NCBI GenBank assembly: GCA_963971405.1
Contig: OZ020490.1
Coordinates: 14,967,464 to 15,031,463, forward strand
Source of the DNA: Psococerastis gibbosa
Taxonomy: Eukaryota > Arthropoda > Insecta > Psocodea > Psocidae
DNA length: 64,000 nt
Reading direction: 5' to 3'
Below the pieces are notes generated by a model. The model worked only from the letters and a program-made list of their open reading frames with translations, searched no databases and had not been told where the DNA came from. Positions 23,249 through 38,200 of the stretch are shown here, piece after piece. Within the stretch, counting starts at the first letter, position 1, and each line of letters starts with the position of its first letter. The translations under genes were made by a program, and so were the position numbers.

Positions 23249-26200
23249 CTTTAAAAATACAATAAAAGTTAATATTAGGTCACGTTGACTCGTATCTGTA
23301 CTTGGTTAAGTTATGCTATCGCCTGCCTGTTTCACTGCGTCAATGGTAAGCTTCTCTCAGCTTGTCCATTATCGTTGTAATTGGTGACATCGAGAACGCA
23401 TACCAGTTTGCCAATGGCCAAAAATGTTTACGGAAACAATACAAATAGTGTCCGAAATCCATAGGGTCGTTGGCATTGGGCAAGGGAGCTATCAGCCACT
23501 ATAAGTAGGCCTGGGTCCATAAAAAGTCATTAAAAAAAATAATTACTAACTAAAAAATCATGGTGGTATTTATTTAGTAGATCAAACAATAAAGTCAAAT
23601 TGTTGAGGCTGCTGGTTGCTGCAATATTTCCAACAAACAGCACTGTGCTTCCACAAGCTTTGCCGATGGCTCCAACAGGGCATTATTATTGATTAGCCGA
23701 AATTTTGTTTTGAGACAGCTCATGAGAACTTACATCTTCGAACCACATGATGGGGAAGACGATATCGGGGAAAGTAGCGACTTGCTTAATATCGATGACC
23801 TGTGAAACGGCCAAATTGATCTGGACTCGGGCCTTGGCGCTAAGTGCAACTCCCATTTCCTGAAAAAAAAAACAGAAAAATCAGCCAGATAGCCTAATTC
23901 ATACTGAACAGTAAAAAAAATACGCTGCAATTTTGATAACAATGAAGTATAACCCTATATTTAATAGATAATATAATATATAATAAATACATAAAAAAAT
24001 TTAACCCCCTTTCAACCTTCCCTACCCGAAAACATTGCTGCCTTCTTCGCACAATGCTGGGTTTATCAAAACAAAGCGGTTACTATAAGATCATTCTATT
24101 GTATGTCTGAATCTATTTCGTTGGCAGGTGGTAGCACGCTTGAATTTGTGCGAGTCTCTGCACGCCCTGCGATCGGAGACATGTCGTTACTCAACACATT
24201 TATTAAATTGTTGGTATGCGATTAACCCTTATAAAAAACTATGCCACAATCGAAATCAGCGCATAATATTCTCATCTCTAATTTTTATTTTATTTTTTAT
24301 TTAGCCTACAGTAATATGATAGAATAGAGGGAGGTTTTCCGCGCTATCACATATCATTTTGGCTATATGTCTCGGAGAAAAGGTGTACATGTTGTATTTG
24401 GCGATTTTCAGTATAATGCAGACAACACTTAAATGTTTCTTGCCCCCACTCACCGGTTGGATGTCGATGAAGAGTCTGTGCTTCTCTGGATCAGGTGGGG
24501 AGATACCTTCGACTGCGTCTAGAAGTTTGGGGTCAGCGAGGTAGAAGTGGGGGAATGAAATCAAAACTGGAGAGTCTGAAATAATATAAAAGCCCAGAAT
24601 TAAATAAGGGCCCAAATAGAGTTCAAATACCTATTATAAAATTCGTATGCCTCGTATCTGTACTAAGTGGTTACGTCATGCTTTCGCCTGTTACATTGCG
24701 TCAGTGGTAAACTTGCCACAATTTGTCAATTATCACTTGTAGCCGGTGCAGGTTGACATCGAGGTCGTAGGATACCAGTTTGCCATAAGGACCGAAAATT
24801 CTTACGGAAACAATACAAGAAATGTCTGAATTCCATGGGGATTTGGCATAGTACAAGGACCCAGGGGCGGATCTAGCCCATTTTTTTGGGGGGGTAGTTG
24901 TGGGTCAAAATAGGAAAAACATATGTAGGATAGATTAAATCAGATCTACTTACAATAGATTTACCAAATTTTGGGGGGGGGGCAGCTACCCCCCCCCCCC
25001 CTACCCCTCCCCTGTATCCGTCCTTGCAAGGACCAATGGTCAACTATTAGTAGACCAAGGTCCATAAAAAGTCCTTGAGAACATTATTATTATTTTACTA
25101 CAGTACTTACCATATTGACAGAGGGAGACATTGAAGAGACCGTGGGGAGCGCAAGGGGGACCACCCGGGCAAAAACAGTCGTTGTCAGGATTTCTGGCTA
25201 TGTCAGCAAATACATCATCGGGGGGTGAAAACCTGTACCCGGTCAATCCTGCTTTCGTTGTAATGTCTTTCACATATCTTAAAAAAAAAAAATACCACAT
25301 CAGTGATAACGTTTGTCTTGAAGCTTATACAATACAATGTAGCCTACGAGTATACATAATATTAATATTTTTTCACCCCCTTCTTTTCGAACCTAATGAA
25401 ACTTTGACCCAAACTCATAATACCTAACTTATTTTTTTACCCCAATACGCAGCATTTCTGTTTTTATATAACACTTAGCCTGGTGGGGGAAGTGGGTCTT
25501 TTTATTAACTTGAGGCACCCTAGGAGTAGACTCCTTCACCTCGGGGAGAAGGAGAGTTGACTGACAGGGTGGACCTCCTGATTATAATGGATTCCGAACC
25601 ACTTGAGGAACATAGTAAAGTCGCACGATGAATTCGGAGGTGACCGGAAATCGACACGCGCTCATGTGCCGACTTGTTCCCCTGCCGTCGCTGGGTTCTT
25701 AACAGGCTCTGCTCTGGTATGTATAAAAAGTTAGAGTAACTTACTTAAGAGGGAGCAATCTGCAGAGGTCCTTCTCATAAATATAGATCGTTGTGTTCTT
25801 AGTCATGTGGGGTGGGAATAGAGAGCCGTCACTTCCGTTGAGCCTGTTGCATTCTTCAGTCTTATAGTGACCTAAATTTGTTTTGCCGTTGAACGATTCC
25901 AGAAGGTTGATCTTGCTAATATCGCCAATACCGCTGAAGACGGTGAAAAGATCGTTTCCGGTACCGTTTTTCTGTAAAAAGAATTGTATTGTATCGTTTT
26001 AATCACAGGTAATCACAAGGGTAACTTAGAAGATTTTTTTAAATTTGTCCATTGACCTCCATATGTTATAACCAAAAAATCTGAGTTAACCTAAGTTATC
26101 TGTAGGTGCACCAAGAATAATAAGTTATCAAGAAATGAGATTAAATTGATCGAAATAAACCCCAATGACGCTCTTTAACCACGCAACCACGGCCCTCACC

Positions 26201-29200
26201 TTGTCGAGTGTTCAGAGAGCTTGCATCTCAATCGTGAGAACGGTAGTTCGAATCCTTAAGGGGAACAACGGATTTTCTCAATACCTTGTAGTATTACATG
26301 GTATATATATAACACTGACATTAAATTAACTTTGGTTGAAGAGGTAACCTCCTCGTTATAACCGAAATTAGAGGATGTCGGGGCTTGTGGTCCAGCTGTT
26401 AAGACGACGCCCCAGTTAGGCGTAGATCGTGGGTTCGAATCCCGCCAAGTCCAGTTTTTTCCATATCCAATTAAGTAAGCTCACAGACCTGTTCGGTTAG
26501 ATAGTTGACTAGTTGTGCTAACCTGTCTAGCAACACGAATCATGTCAATTTGAGTATAAGTAGAGGATTTGGCGATTACTGGACTTGTCGGGGCTTGTGG
26601 TCCAGCGGTTAAGACGACGCCCCGGTTAGGCGTAGATCGTGGGTTCCTATCCCGCCAAGCCCTTTTTTTCCATATCCTCTAATTTCGGTTATAACGGATT
26701 TACTCAATAATTCAGAGTATACAAGAGCATTGATTCAATCGCCCAGAAACAATCAGTCCTTAATATCAGGACTTAACCTGTTGATTGGAGCAGTACCCAC
26801 TCCCGAAACGTCGCCCCCTTCTCCTGACAATGGGCTCCAACCTAATTGTTCGATGACTATGAGGCCCATGCCTCTAATGACTATACAATGTAGTATTATA
26901 TTGGTATATATAACACTGACATCAAATTAACGTTGGTTGAAGAGGTAACCTCCTCGTTATAAACGAAATTAGAGGATATGAAAAAAACTCGGCTTGGCGG
27001 TATTCGAACCCACGATCTACGCCTAACCGGGGTGTCGTCTTAATTTCGCCTCTAATGACTATTGACATAACAGACAATGTAAGTCCAACTAACCCTTTGT
27101 TAAAATAGGATTACACCATTGTCATTAACATTTACCAATAGATCAGGATGTTCTTCTTCTACCGGTAGCCCTCAGTCCTTCTATCTTTCCTTGGAATATA
27201 ACAAATAGAAGACGAAACTTTTAGTTCCCCATTACATGGCCAAAGTATGTTAGTTTCCGTTTCTTAACCATCAGCAGTAATTCGACTTCTGAATGATGTA
27301 ATTTTTTAAGTGTCCGACTTACCCCGACCATGAGTCCGAACTCTTCGTAAGGCAACTTTTGATCCTTTGTGACCACATCCTTGGCCAATTTGAGCAAGGG
27401 ATCCTCATAGCCCCAAAGTAGTTGTCCCACAGACACTTCCACGAAGGGTCGCACCTTTAGGATGTCCATGATGGACGCCATGGCGAGTCGCAGAAACCTC
27501 GCAGCGTGTTTACTCTGGGAGGTTGCACTCTGCAAAGTTACATAACAATGTGAGACAACAATACAGTATAATGAGGAAATAAAATAAAATAACTGTCAAA
27601 TATTGCTCTGCTCAAATATAAAGTAAATAGTTATTTTATTTACTATGACGAAGTATTACAAGCAAGAGCGACGCCAGGATTTCAGCTAGGGGGGGGGGGG
27701 GGGGCAGGAGGTCGGTCCCCGCCCTCCTTAAAAAGTTATTTCGTAAAAAATAAAATTATTATTTATTTTTATATACAATAGGTAAGTTGTTCTCAGATCA
27801 CACTGTGCATGTTTTTCCGTACAAACGTTAACTCTAGGTGGGGCAGGGCTCCCTAAGCAGGCTCTAGGGGGGGGGGTCCTCGAAACGTGTAATTTTGTTG
27901 AAATTATAGATTTTGGATTAACACGTACAAATCTCTCCTTATACTAACGTAGGAGAGCAAAATTGGTAGGTGGGTTTATGAAAGGTCTCGTAAAACGACC
28001 AGGGGCCGCCTGCTTTGCATGCCAGAAGTGCGGGCCAGAAATTGTAGCAAGTGTGGGACTCGAACGAACAACATTGAGAGTCTAAATGGATTTTTCCAAC
28101 AACAACAAAAATACGAGTACTTTACATGGGTCCCTCCCTACCACTCAACTCTGCATGTCATTTGCGATATTTGACTTTACTTACTCCACCTGCTGATTTT
28201 TTTAGAGCGTAGGTAGGCCTAACAGACATAAAAAAGAAGGCGAGGCACGGAGTAAGGTGAAATTGCTCACTAATGTAATTAACAATAACCGTGAAATGCC
28301 CGTAAATTTGACATTAGTGGATGCTCAATGGGTGAAAAGTGAATGAAACAAAATGTGATTGTAACCGTGAACACGGAAGTTCTGTCAAGGTGGATCAGAA
28401 TCCACTTTCATTAGGTCTCCCTCAACGTTGCTTGTTAACCTGAAGTTTAAGATAGAACTGTCGCTCCTATCAAGGGCGGATTTTGCCTCCAATTTAAGGG
28501 GGGAGGATTGTAACATTAAAAAACATTATTATTTTTTATTCCCACTGTAAACCCATTGTTATCTTGTGTAAGTTCATTGTATGTGGGGATTGACTTGTAC
28601 TACGTAGATTTCTTCGAATACGCCAGCCATATCCACGTCCTCTGGATCCCTTTGGTCCCTCCGAGCCTGGTCACATTCCCTGCTTCCGGCACCAGCCATA
28701 ATACAATGCAACCAACTACAATCTAATGGAGTGTGCTCTTGTGCGGAAGTGAGACATGGTGAATTTACGAACATAACAAATAAAAGCTGGAAGCCTTTGA
28801 GTTGTGGTGCTACAGAAGAATCATGAAAATCCCATGGAGAGGCCACATAACCAACGAAGAAGTGCTCCATAGAATAAACGAAAAAAGCGCTATTATGGCC
28901 ACCATTTCAACAAGAAGAGGCAAATGGATGGGGCATATTCTGAGACAAGAAGGGCTCCTCAAAAACATAATTGAGGGTATGGTTGAAGGCACCAACTCAA
29001 GAGGACGACAGAGGAAGGAGTACCTAGAAGATGTCATGAAGGATCTAGGGTGCGCCACCTACAAAGAACTGAAAAGGACCGCACAAAACAGACAAGAGTA
29101 GAGTAGAAAAATAAAACATTCGCTGCAAACCAATCCTTAGATTGCAACTCAAGAAGAAGACAATCTCATCGTCAGCGGTCGTCAGCAGGTCCAACACACC

Positions 29201-32200
29201 AAGCCCGAAGTAGGTCAAACTATCCAGACGCTTACACTTCATGCCAATATGGATATCACATTTTTTAATATATATTTATACTGAAAAATACTTACCAGCA
29301 TAGGAATATTAGGCATGACAACCATATCGTCAAGCGATCCAACGCTCCTGTCGGGGTCAAAAATGAAGATTTTTTTGAGATTGTAGCTGATAGTGCCATT
29401 TTTATGCTCGGTGATGTTGACTTTCTCCCAGGTCTCTCTGAAATCAATGACAACTAATGGTATAGTATAACAATCATCGATAATGGGTCGTGACTTCTCA
29501 CAACAATGCATCAGTTCTCAGTCAATTAATTTTCGGTAGTATTTTTGAATGGAGATTTCCATAGAGTGTGATGGTTTTATCATTATTATCCCGTTTCATA
29601 ATCTCGTTATACAGCATTGTAGTATGGAATTTTCAATTCAGAAGTGGTATATAATTTTCAAGAAGTCAGAATGGCGTAGAGGTAACGACTGGGACTATCA
29701 TCCAGAAGGTGACTGGTTCGAGTCCCACCCGAATGCCAAAATTTTCTAGTGGTACAATTATTTATCTTCTAGTAAAGTAAATTCGTGTCGGGGTGGTACT
29801 ACCCGTGGTACAAGAGTTTTCAGGTTGCATCAACAGCCTCCTGTTTAACCTATCGACAGTCAGGGAAGACTGCCGGGACCGCCGGCTTTACATGCCCTCC
29901 GAAGCATGGTAGTCAGAAGATAAATAATTGTACCACTAGAAAATTTTGGCATTCGGGTGGGACTCGAACCAGTCACCTTCTGGATGATAGTCCGAGTCGT
30001 TACCTCTACGCCATTCTGACTACTATTATTTACATTTATCTTCTGACTACCATGCTTCGGAGGGCATGTAAAGCCGGCGGTCCCGGCAGTCTTCCCTGAC
30101 TGTCGATAGGTTAAACAGGAGGCTGTTGATGCAACCTGAAAACTCCTGTACCACGGGTAGTACCACCCCGACACGAATTTACTTTTTACTTTTTATTTTC
30201 AAGAAATGTTACATTGATTTATATTGTATTGTATCTTCTTCTGCTTCTGACTCTACAGCCCTTGGATGATGGGCTACGGCCTGCCCAACAGCACTCCTGT
30301 AATCTCGGTTTTGTACGACGCTCCACCATCTACAGACTCCCAAATCGCGGAAGTTAGTTTCTTGTTCGTTCTTCCAGTTTCGTGGACGTTGTATTGTATG
30401 ATGTATTGTATACTGATCCGGAGTAGAAATTCTTCCTTAACTAATACCTCGAAATTTTCAAAACTCATTGTAAGAGAAGTAAGAACTGAGGGATTGAACG
30501 TTTAAACATATTTCGAAAGCTACCCGCTACATGCACATTTATTGCCTGAAAAACATTTCGTGAAGTTTCGTAAATGGTCTAAGCATAATAGACAAGGTCT
30601 TTAGGCATAATGACTTGCAATGAATCATTTGCATTGAGTCATAGTACTGTCTATATGCAGCACGGTATGTTTAGTCATTTACCATGCTCATAGGTACATA
30701 GGTACGCATTAGGATCATAATTTGAGTTATAGAGGCAAATCTAACACCTTGACCTGGCTTCCTCTTCCTATATTACAACTGAAGAATGCAAAAATATGAG
30801 GACTATGGTACAGCGGTAACTGGTAAGGTACAAAATATTTCACATGAAATCCGCCTGCGAAATTGAGGTAATATTGTATATATTTTTTAATCATAAAGTG
30901 TGGTTTTGGTACAATAAGAACATATTCAGAGGTAGTGCATCTAGAACTAGTACCGCCCCCCAAAATATAAAAAAAGTAAAAATAGATTAAGCCTGAATAT
31001 TTTTTCTTATTTAAAAACCATTTTTTTTTTTAAAGATAAAGCCCGATATAGTGGCGATTGTTTACAGCTTATATGGTAATGTACTATCTCAGTATTTCTC
31101 CTTGGATCAGGGCCCTTTTTGTGTCCCCGCTATACTGGATTATAGCAAAGGAAAAACAGGTTTTAGTCCAAGGGCTGACAGAGCTACCTAGACTATGGAA
31201 AAGTGTACCCAGAGGATGCAATGTGAAGGTTACATAATGGAGGCGAACCTGGTTACAATAAGCATATACGAAAACTGAAAATTAACCGATTTCGACCTAA
31301 TGCAAAATTATTGAAGACTTCTTTTTTAATGTTTTAAAATTTGGCTCCAAATTTGTATAATAATAATAATAATTGTATAAATTTGTAAATGGTGGTGCAT
31401 TGGGTCAAAAGTGTGGCGTGCGAGAGTAGCCCTCAACAACCGGCCTCTTCTTCAACATTTAACCCCCCCCCCCCCACTACTAACACATAACTCTCTCCCA
31501 CTAAATAATCGGTAAACATTCCCAATTTCCCAATAGGGACCCGCGCTTTAACAAACCAATAAAAAACCGACTACAAGTAATTTCAACTGAACCCCCCCCC
31601 CCTTTCTCAGAATTAAGCTTAGAACCAAACAAATACAAAATGTAAGTTTTGACCCGATTCACTTCCATTCACGGTAAAGCTGGCTCAGGTTTGTACCTAT
31701 AGCCGCAGTTGGCGGGAAAACAAATTTCTCAATTTTATTCAGGCAGAATGCGAGCCGCACTTCCTTCACCTGCTATAACATACCTAACCTTGAATCAATC
31801 TTGAATTTTAAATGAATTTATACAAGAATTATATTTGGTGACACCACCATCGAAGTACAATAAAGCATTCAAGGCTTTAGCTCGGTGACTAAAGCTTAAG
31901 GCATTCTAGGTAAGCCTCATATCCTTGCCTAATGATTGATAGTATGTCTGTACCTGAAATGACGCGATGTATAGCTACGCCTATAGTATAGGTATTATAT
32001 ACTAGCCAATCAGGTTTTCAATAATTATGAAGATCTTTCTTCTTTGTAATAATAGGTAGCGCTTTAATACTTAAGTCATGTTTTATAATTACGTTCGTAT
32101 AATTGTTTGATTGCTTCTTAACGCCTTACACCTTGAACTCTAGGCTACTCTACCCGTATGTATATAGGGCTGCAGCAAGACGCATCATAGGTACAGAGTG

Positions 32201-35200
32201 GCACATTGTACCTGGTAGTTTTTTATTTCTTATTCAATATTTACTGTACAATTTTCTAATGATTGTTGTCATTGAATTCTCCCCCTTTCATAGCCTATCA
32301 GCAGCCTATCAGGAGCCTGATCGAGGCGAGTATAATACCGGTATTTATTTTATCCCCTGGTAATAAAAATGTAAACAAGATAATTTTATATTGGAAAGTG
32401 CTATTCAAAATTTGTTTGTTTACAGTGATAATCATAGGGTATTTATTTAACCCCGGTATTATAATCGTCTCAATCAGGATACAGATATCGAACACCCCCA
32501 ATTTATACCAAAATAATTTAGCTCCGACTCTTATGAAAAGTAAGGCTACAGGCTAATACAACTTCCATGATTAGTAGAAAATGTAAGTAAAAAAATTATA
32601 AGAAAGTGACTGCCGCCTGGAAAATCTGCAAACGAGAGTTTTTTTTCTAATTAAGCATCATTTTTCAATGTGCTCCAATGTATAAATTTAAGGGTGAAAT
32701 TAATAGTTTTTCTAAACATTTTTTTTTTAATAAAAAAACATTTTATCAAGAACCTAAAAGAAAGACTTTCCTGAAAAATCAACTATAAAAAGAATACACC
32801 ATGTGCGACCAGAAAAAGAGTACTATTATAGCGACTTTACAATTAATTTTGCTTCTGTATTCTTTTTGTTACAAAAAGTAGCAGAAGCAAAACCTAACTG
32901 TCAACTATAGACGTGGCACTAGCCACTAGTGACCATGTCGCCACACTGTACTATTATAAAAATATTATTTATTTATTTGTATTATAAGAACCCTCAGCTA
33001 CTGTGATTAGGAGCTGATTTTAATGCTACTCTATTACTGTATTGACCGGCTCTCAACTAGACGTGGCACTAGCCACTGGTGGCCATGTCGCCACACTACT
33101 GTTATAAAAATATTATTTATTTATTTGTATTATAAAAACCCTCCCTACTATGATTAGGGGCTGATTTTAATGCTACTCTATTACTGTATTGACAGTTGTT
33201 GTTGCTGGGAATGGAACCAAAATGCATTCTCTGTTTTGCTTTAACAAAAAACAGTTAAATAATAAAGATGAATGTTGAATTATTCGATTATAGGCTAGTA
33301 GTAATAGCTGTACCTAGGAGCAAGGTCGGAGAAAGCGCGATGGAAGATTGTATAATACTGAAGTCCCACAGGTACTTAAGTAGTCGCGACTCTGGTACAA
33401 GTTGTACCTCCTGCTCAATGCACAATAGAACTAGAAGGTACCAACAATCAAGGTACTCGTACCATACGCAAGACTCAATAATTATCAATTAGGTACCTAG
33501 GTTACTAAAATGTCTGTAGGACGTATTATATTAGGGATACTAACAGAGAGTAGTCCTTCGGTCAAGGAGTAATTTGCCCCCCCCCCCCACACTCACACAA
33601 GAATTTTATTTTGGATGAGGCTTAACATGTTTTAGACCAGGGCAAGTTTACAAGATTATACACGGCTGGGGTTAAGCAAAACAGGATTGCGATTGCATTT
33701 GAATTTTAAGTTTGTTGGAGGGATTGGGGGAAGGGGGGGGGGGTCTGGGTTTACATGATAACGCGCTTAGGCAGTTTAAGTGCGTGTCGAGTCCTGGTCA
33801 AATCGTGTGACTTTAGTATGTTCCCCAAGTGGTTCGGAATCCACTATAATGAGGAGGTTCACCTTGGCAGTCAATTCCTCTTCTCCCTGAGGAGAGAGAG
33901 TCTGCCACTAGGGTGCCTCATACTTACTGCCCCCGCCAGGCTGATAGGTTTGCTTAAAAGCAGAAATGCTAAAAGCAGGCGCTGTAAAACAAACAAATAA
34001 ACAGATAGAATAAAAAAAATTGCCAGGATAGGAGCAAAATTACACAATATTCCATAGCCCACAGTTTTAAAATTATTCTCAACAAATATAGACCTATGAG
34101 GTCAATTATAAAAGAAAAATTCGGTCAGAAGTGGTTTACAGGCTTTGTACCTGATACCTTCTTGCCAAACCTGTAGCACGTACGAGTAGCTGGCCTCTAT
34201 TAAGTGGGAGTTTCTCGCTACATCTTACGTGACCATCAACTTCTTCCTGGTGAATTGCTTTGCCCGCTGAGAGGCTGACGGCCCCACTTTGTTGCCATTT
34301 TTCAGGTTGACTCATGTGATGTAGTTTCTATTAGTTTATAGTTTCTATTCTACCTACTATGAAAGGGTAAATCCTTTCTCCTTGAGGCTTCAAACTCTAC
34401 CGTTTTGTTTATTTTCCAACGCCGGCTTTCAACATTTCTGCTTTAAGCAACCCTCTCAGCCTGCCGGGGTGACTAAAGTAAAGTTAAAGCAAAGTAAAAA
34501 TGTATTCCTCCAAAACATTACAGAATATTTTCACTGATACCAATTTTCAATACTAGTAAGCATATTTGAGCTGGCACAGTTTCAATAGTAGCTAGAGTGG
34601 GTTGACATCGAGAACATATTATGTATTAGTTTATCATTGGTCAAAATTGCTACGGAAACAATACCGTTATTACCAATGTAATGTAAGTAATTCTACGGGT
34701 TAAGGACTTCAATGGCATATTGGTAGCTTGTTCGTACTTGTGCGAGTCTCTACACATCATACGATCGGTGACCTGTCGAAACTCAACACAGGTATTACCT
34801 ACAGAGGCGACTGAAGAGGGTATTCGGATACATTCATTGAATTGTTTGTATGCGAATAATCTTAAAAAAAAAAAACTTTTTCTGAAGTGTGAAGGGTAGA
34901 AATTAAGGAATGATTCGATAGAAGTCAAGTGTGCGTCCCTATAGCTCCAATACAATGAATTGACGTATTAAGTACATTACGCTACTTCAAAGGAGACCAG
35001 CACCTAATGATCACTTTTTGCTATACGGACCTGTATGACTTACGCAAGGCTGTCCTCACGAGTCATTTCCTTGTCTTGCAATGGGTCATACACTGAGTCA
35101 CACTTCTTTTAGCCAGAACCTATTTGGTTAGTCATCTAACCGTAGGGCCTGAAGATGTAGAACTGACAGGTTTTGCGAATCCAGTAATAGTGGGAAATTG

Positions 35201-38200
35201 AGTGCCTATGAGTGTTCTATAATATTAGTTTCCGAGTCACACTTCTTCTGTGTAAGTATATACTCTATTCTTAACCTTTCTGAGTCACATAGACCTTACT
35301 CTGTAAAAGGGCGCGTTATTTCAAAGTTTGGAGTTTGCCAAGGAGAAGCATAAGGGATTAACTACTATCCGGTTTTTCTTGTTACTTGTTTCTCTTGTTC
35401 TTCTGCTATACTAACCTGTTCTTGATTGGGGTGTGCTTTATTTTAGATATAGTCCACAACTTATAGCCAATGAGGCTAAAGTGGTATAGGATACACGGGA
35501 AAAGATGAACAAGGAATATTGGAAGCTTTATGCCCATTCTTCCAGGGGACTGCAAATTCCAAACGACAACATTTTTAAATAATGCGGGCTACCGGCTTAT
35601 TTGATGTATAAATTAATTTGAACTGTGGAAAACCTGGAAAATTATGAATATAAGTAGCCTATTAAACTTAAATGCATGGCTTATTTTATACCACTCACCG
35701 ACGTTGGAGACAGTGGTCACAAACGACAGATAAGACAGTAAAATACATGCGGTTGAGATGAAGTTCAACGGGAAAGACCGCCAGAGTACAAAAAAGGATA
35801 GTGCCGTATAAGAAATGAAGTGATAGGAAAAGAGTTCGGGGTGCGGACGAAGAACTAATGGGGGCGGGGGGAAGATAATTAGAAGGATACTGCAATGGTT
35901 CGGACGTTTAATGTGAATGGATGATAATAAATAAATCTATAAATATTGACTTTTTGTTCTATTACTAAGCCAACCTAGGTAATAGCATAAAAAGGAATGA
36001 CTGAAGGCAGTGGCGTAGCCAAGGGGGGGGTCAGCGGGGTCCGGACCCCCAAAATTTAGCAAAATAGCAAATTTTTTAGATATTTAACTTAAAAAAATCG
36101 CCGGGGAGACCCCGGTCCCCCTTCTTCCAGTTTTGTTAATAAAGTTATCGTCTGCAAAATCAAAATTTCAGGCCTATCTTTTAAAAAACAATCCCGGGGG
36201 GGGGGGGAGTGCCAAATTAAACACCAACCCATTCGAAAACCTATCGTAAGCGGGCAAACTTTATGAAAACTGGACCCCCCAAAAAAAATCTGGCTACGCC
36301 ACTGGCTGAAGGATGAAATAGAGGGAACACAAAGAAAAAGAAGACCAAGGCAGAGGCGTAGAAACTAGATTGAGGATGATCGTAGAAGAGTGGGGCTGGT
36401 ACAAGGCCGTGCCCAGGTTTTGATTTCGGGGGGGGGGGATCCAAACAATTTTTTAACGTAATTTATTAATGAATAAATTCTTCAAACCATACAGGTTTTC
36501 ATACAAAAATTGATTTCCGGGGGGGGGGGGGGAGGGTCCGGACCCCATGGATCACCCCCCTGGACACGGCCATGGGCTGGTAGCAGAGGAAGTGTTGAAT
36601 AATAGTCAGAAGTGGACAGAGAGGAGTGAGTACAGGAGGCTCGCGTATCACACCTGGGCAGCTGGAGTGGACTTGATCAGATGTGTTATGAGTCTATTTA
36701 GGCGCATATTCCACCTACGTCAGTAGTCAATAGTAAATGTGGTATTGACGTTTTAGCAGACATTAAAGACAGTCTAAAAATGTCTGCTACCACGTCAATA
36801 CCATATTTACTATTGACTATTGCCGTAGGTGGAATAAGCACCTTAAAGGTCCAGTAGCCCTACTATGGCGATTTGAAATTAACTTTAACACCGGCTGCAG
36901 CAGCTGAATTTTTAAGAAACCCTCACCCACCATCGGCGGCCCAGTAAGCCAAGGCTCAGATGGAAGTGCTAGAAAATGTGCACGCCACAGGCACCCGGGA
37001 CTGGAAGCTCGATCGTCAGAGATGGCGTGGTGTAGTGGCAGCGACCAAAAGTCCTTTCGGGCTGGACTCCCCAACCTAAGTCAAGTAAGTACCGCCCTAA
37101 TTTAAAAGGTTGGCTATGCATAGTTTGATTTGGCGGTTATTGGCTGTAAATACAATAAGTATGAAGCCCATGTTAAATTACGAAAATATATGGGCCCTAC
37201 CTACCGTACCAGCAATTTCTACACAGTAAAAGAATGTTTAAACCCAAGTACTTTCCACTGAAGTTCTAGCAAATACTCTAAGAAAACCTACCATTAGATG
37301 TGGTGAGACTGACTGTTGAGCACATTTAAAATGTAGCGAAAGACCGAAGTAGAACAAACACTGCATTAGTTTCTCAGATTTTTTCTTGAAGTTTTTGTAC
37401 ATCAAAAGGAGAGTGCCGTTGCACTGCTTTGTAATGGTGTCGTGGGTTGCTTAAATACTTCTTTATGCATTCTTGAACAAGGGAAAATAAATAAAGCCTA
37501 GTCCAATTCAAAGCTTATGAATCGCAAGGGTACATATTGTACCTTATATGGTTAATACTGACATTAAACTAGCTTAGGTTAGAGAGGCAACTTCCTCGTT
37601 ATAACCAAAATTAGAGGATCTAGAAAAAACCCAGCAAGTCTTTTCTATTTTCGTCTTGCGTCAACTTTATACTATTTTTAGCACGTTATCGAAAAACAAG
37701 GCACATTTTATGACATTTTATTACATTTTCGACTGTGATTACATACAGGATACAGTAGTAGCCAACAGTACCGGTATCTGAAATTCTGGAGGGCCGTACA
37801 ACCCCTTCTTTTCGCTACTACTCTTGCTTTCCAGCTATATTTTCCCGCTATTTTCAAATTTAATATGAAAATATGCTCAACCCATAAATCCCATTTTCAA
37901 GGCACGGCTGGACTAAACAGAAGCTAAACAGAAACTCAGCAACCATAACCATCTCTTGCATTTTCATCATTGACTAAAGCCTCTTATATAAAGACCTTGA
38001 AATCACTAACAATAGATGAATGAAAACATTCCATATACATTATGAGAGCTAGACAATAATTATGTACATACAGTAAGTACTTATGGAGTTTTTGTCTTGT
38101 TTAAGCATAAGGAAACGATGTCAATGGCAAAGAGGCGTTGATTGTTTAGTTTCATAAAGGTACTTGTTCCTCTTCAGTAAATCTACCTAACATTGAACTG

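Noticed and set aside
26374..26466. A genuine tRNA gene
   Set aside because: The tRNA-like head is followed by the shared SINE body and recurs at several places; it is a SINE head.
32298..32501. Overlapping frames on both strands near 32.4 kb
   Set aside because: They lie inside a palindromic MITE.
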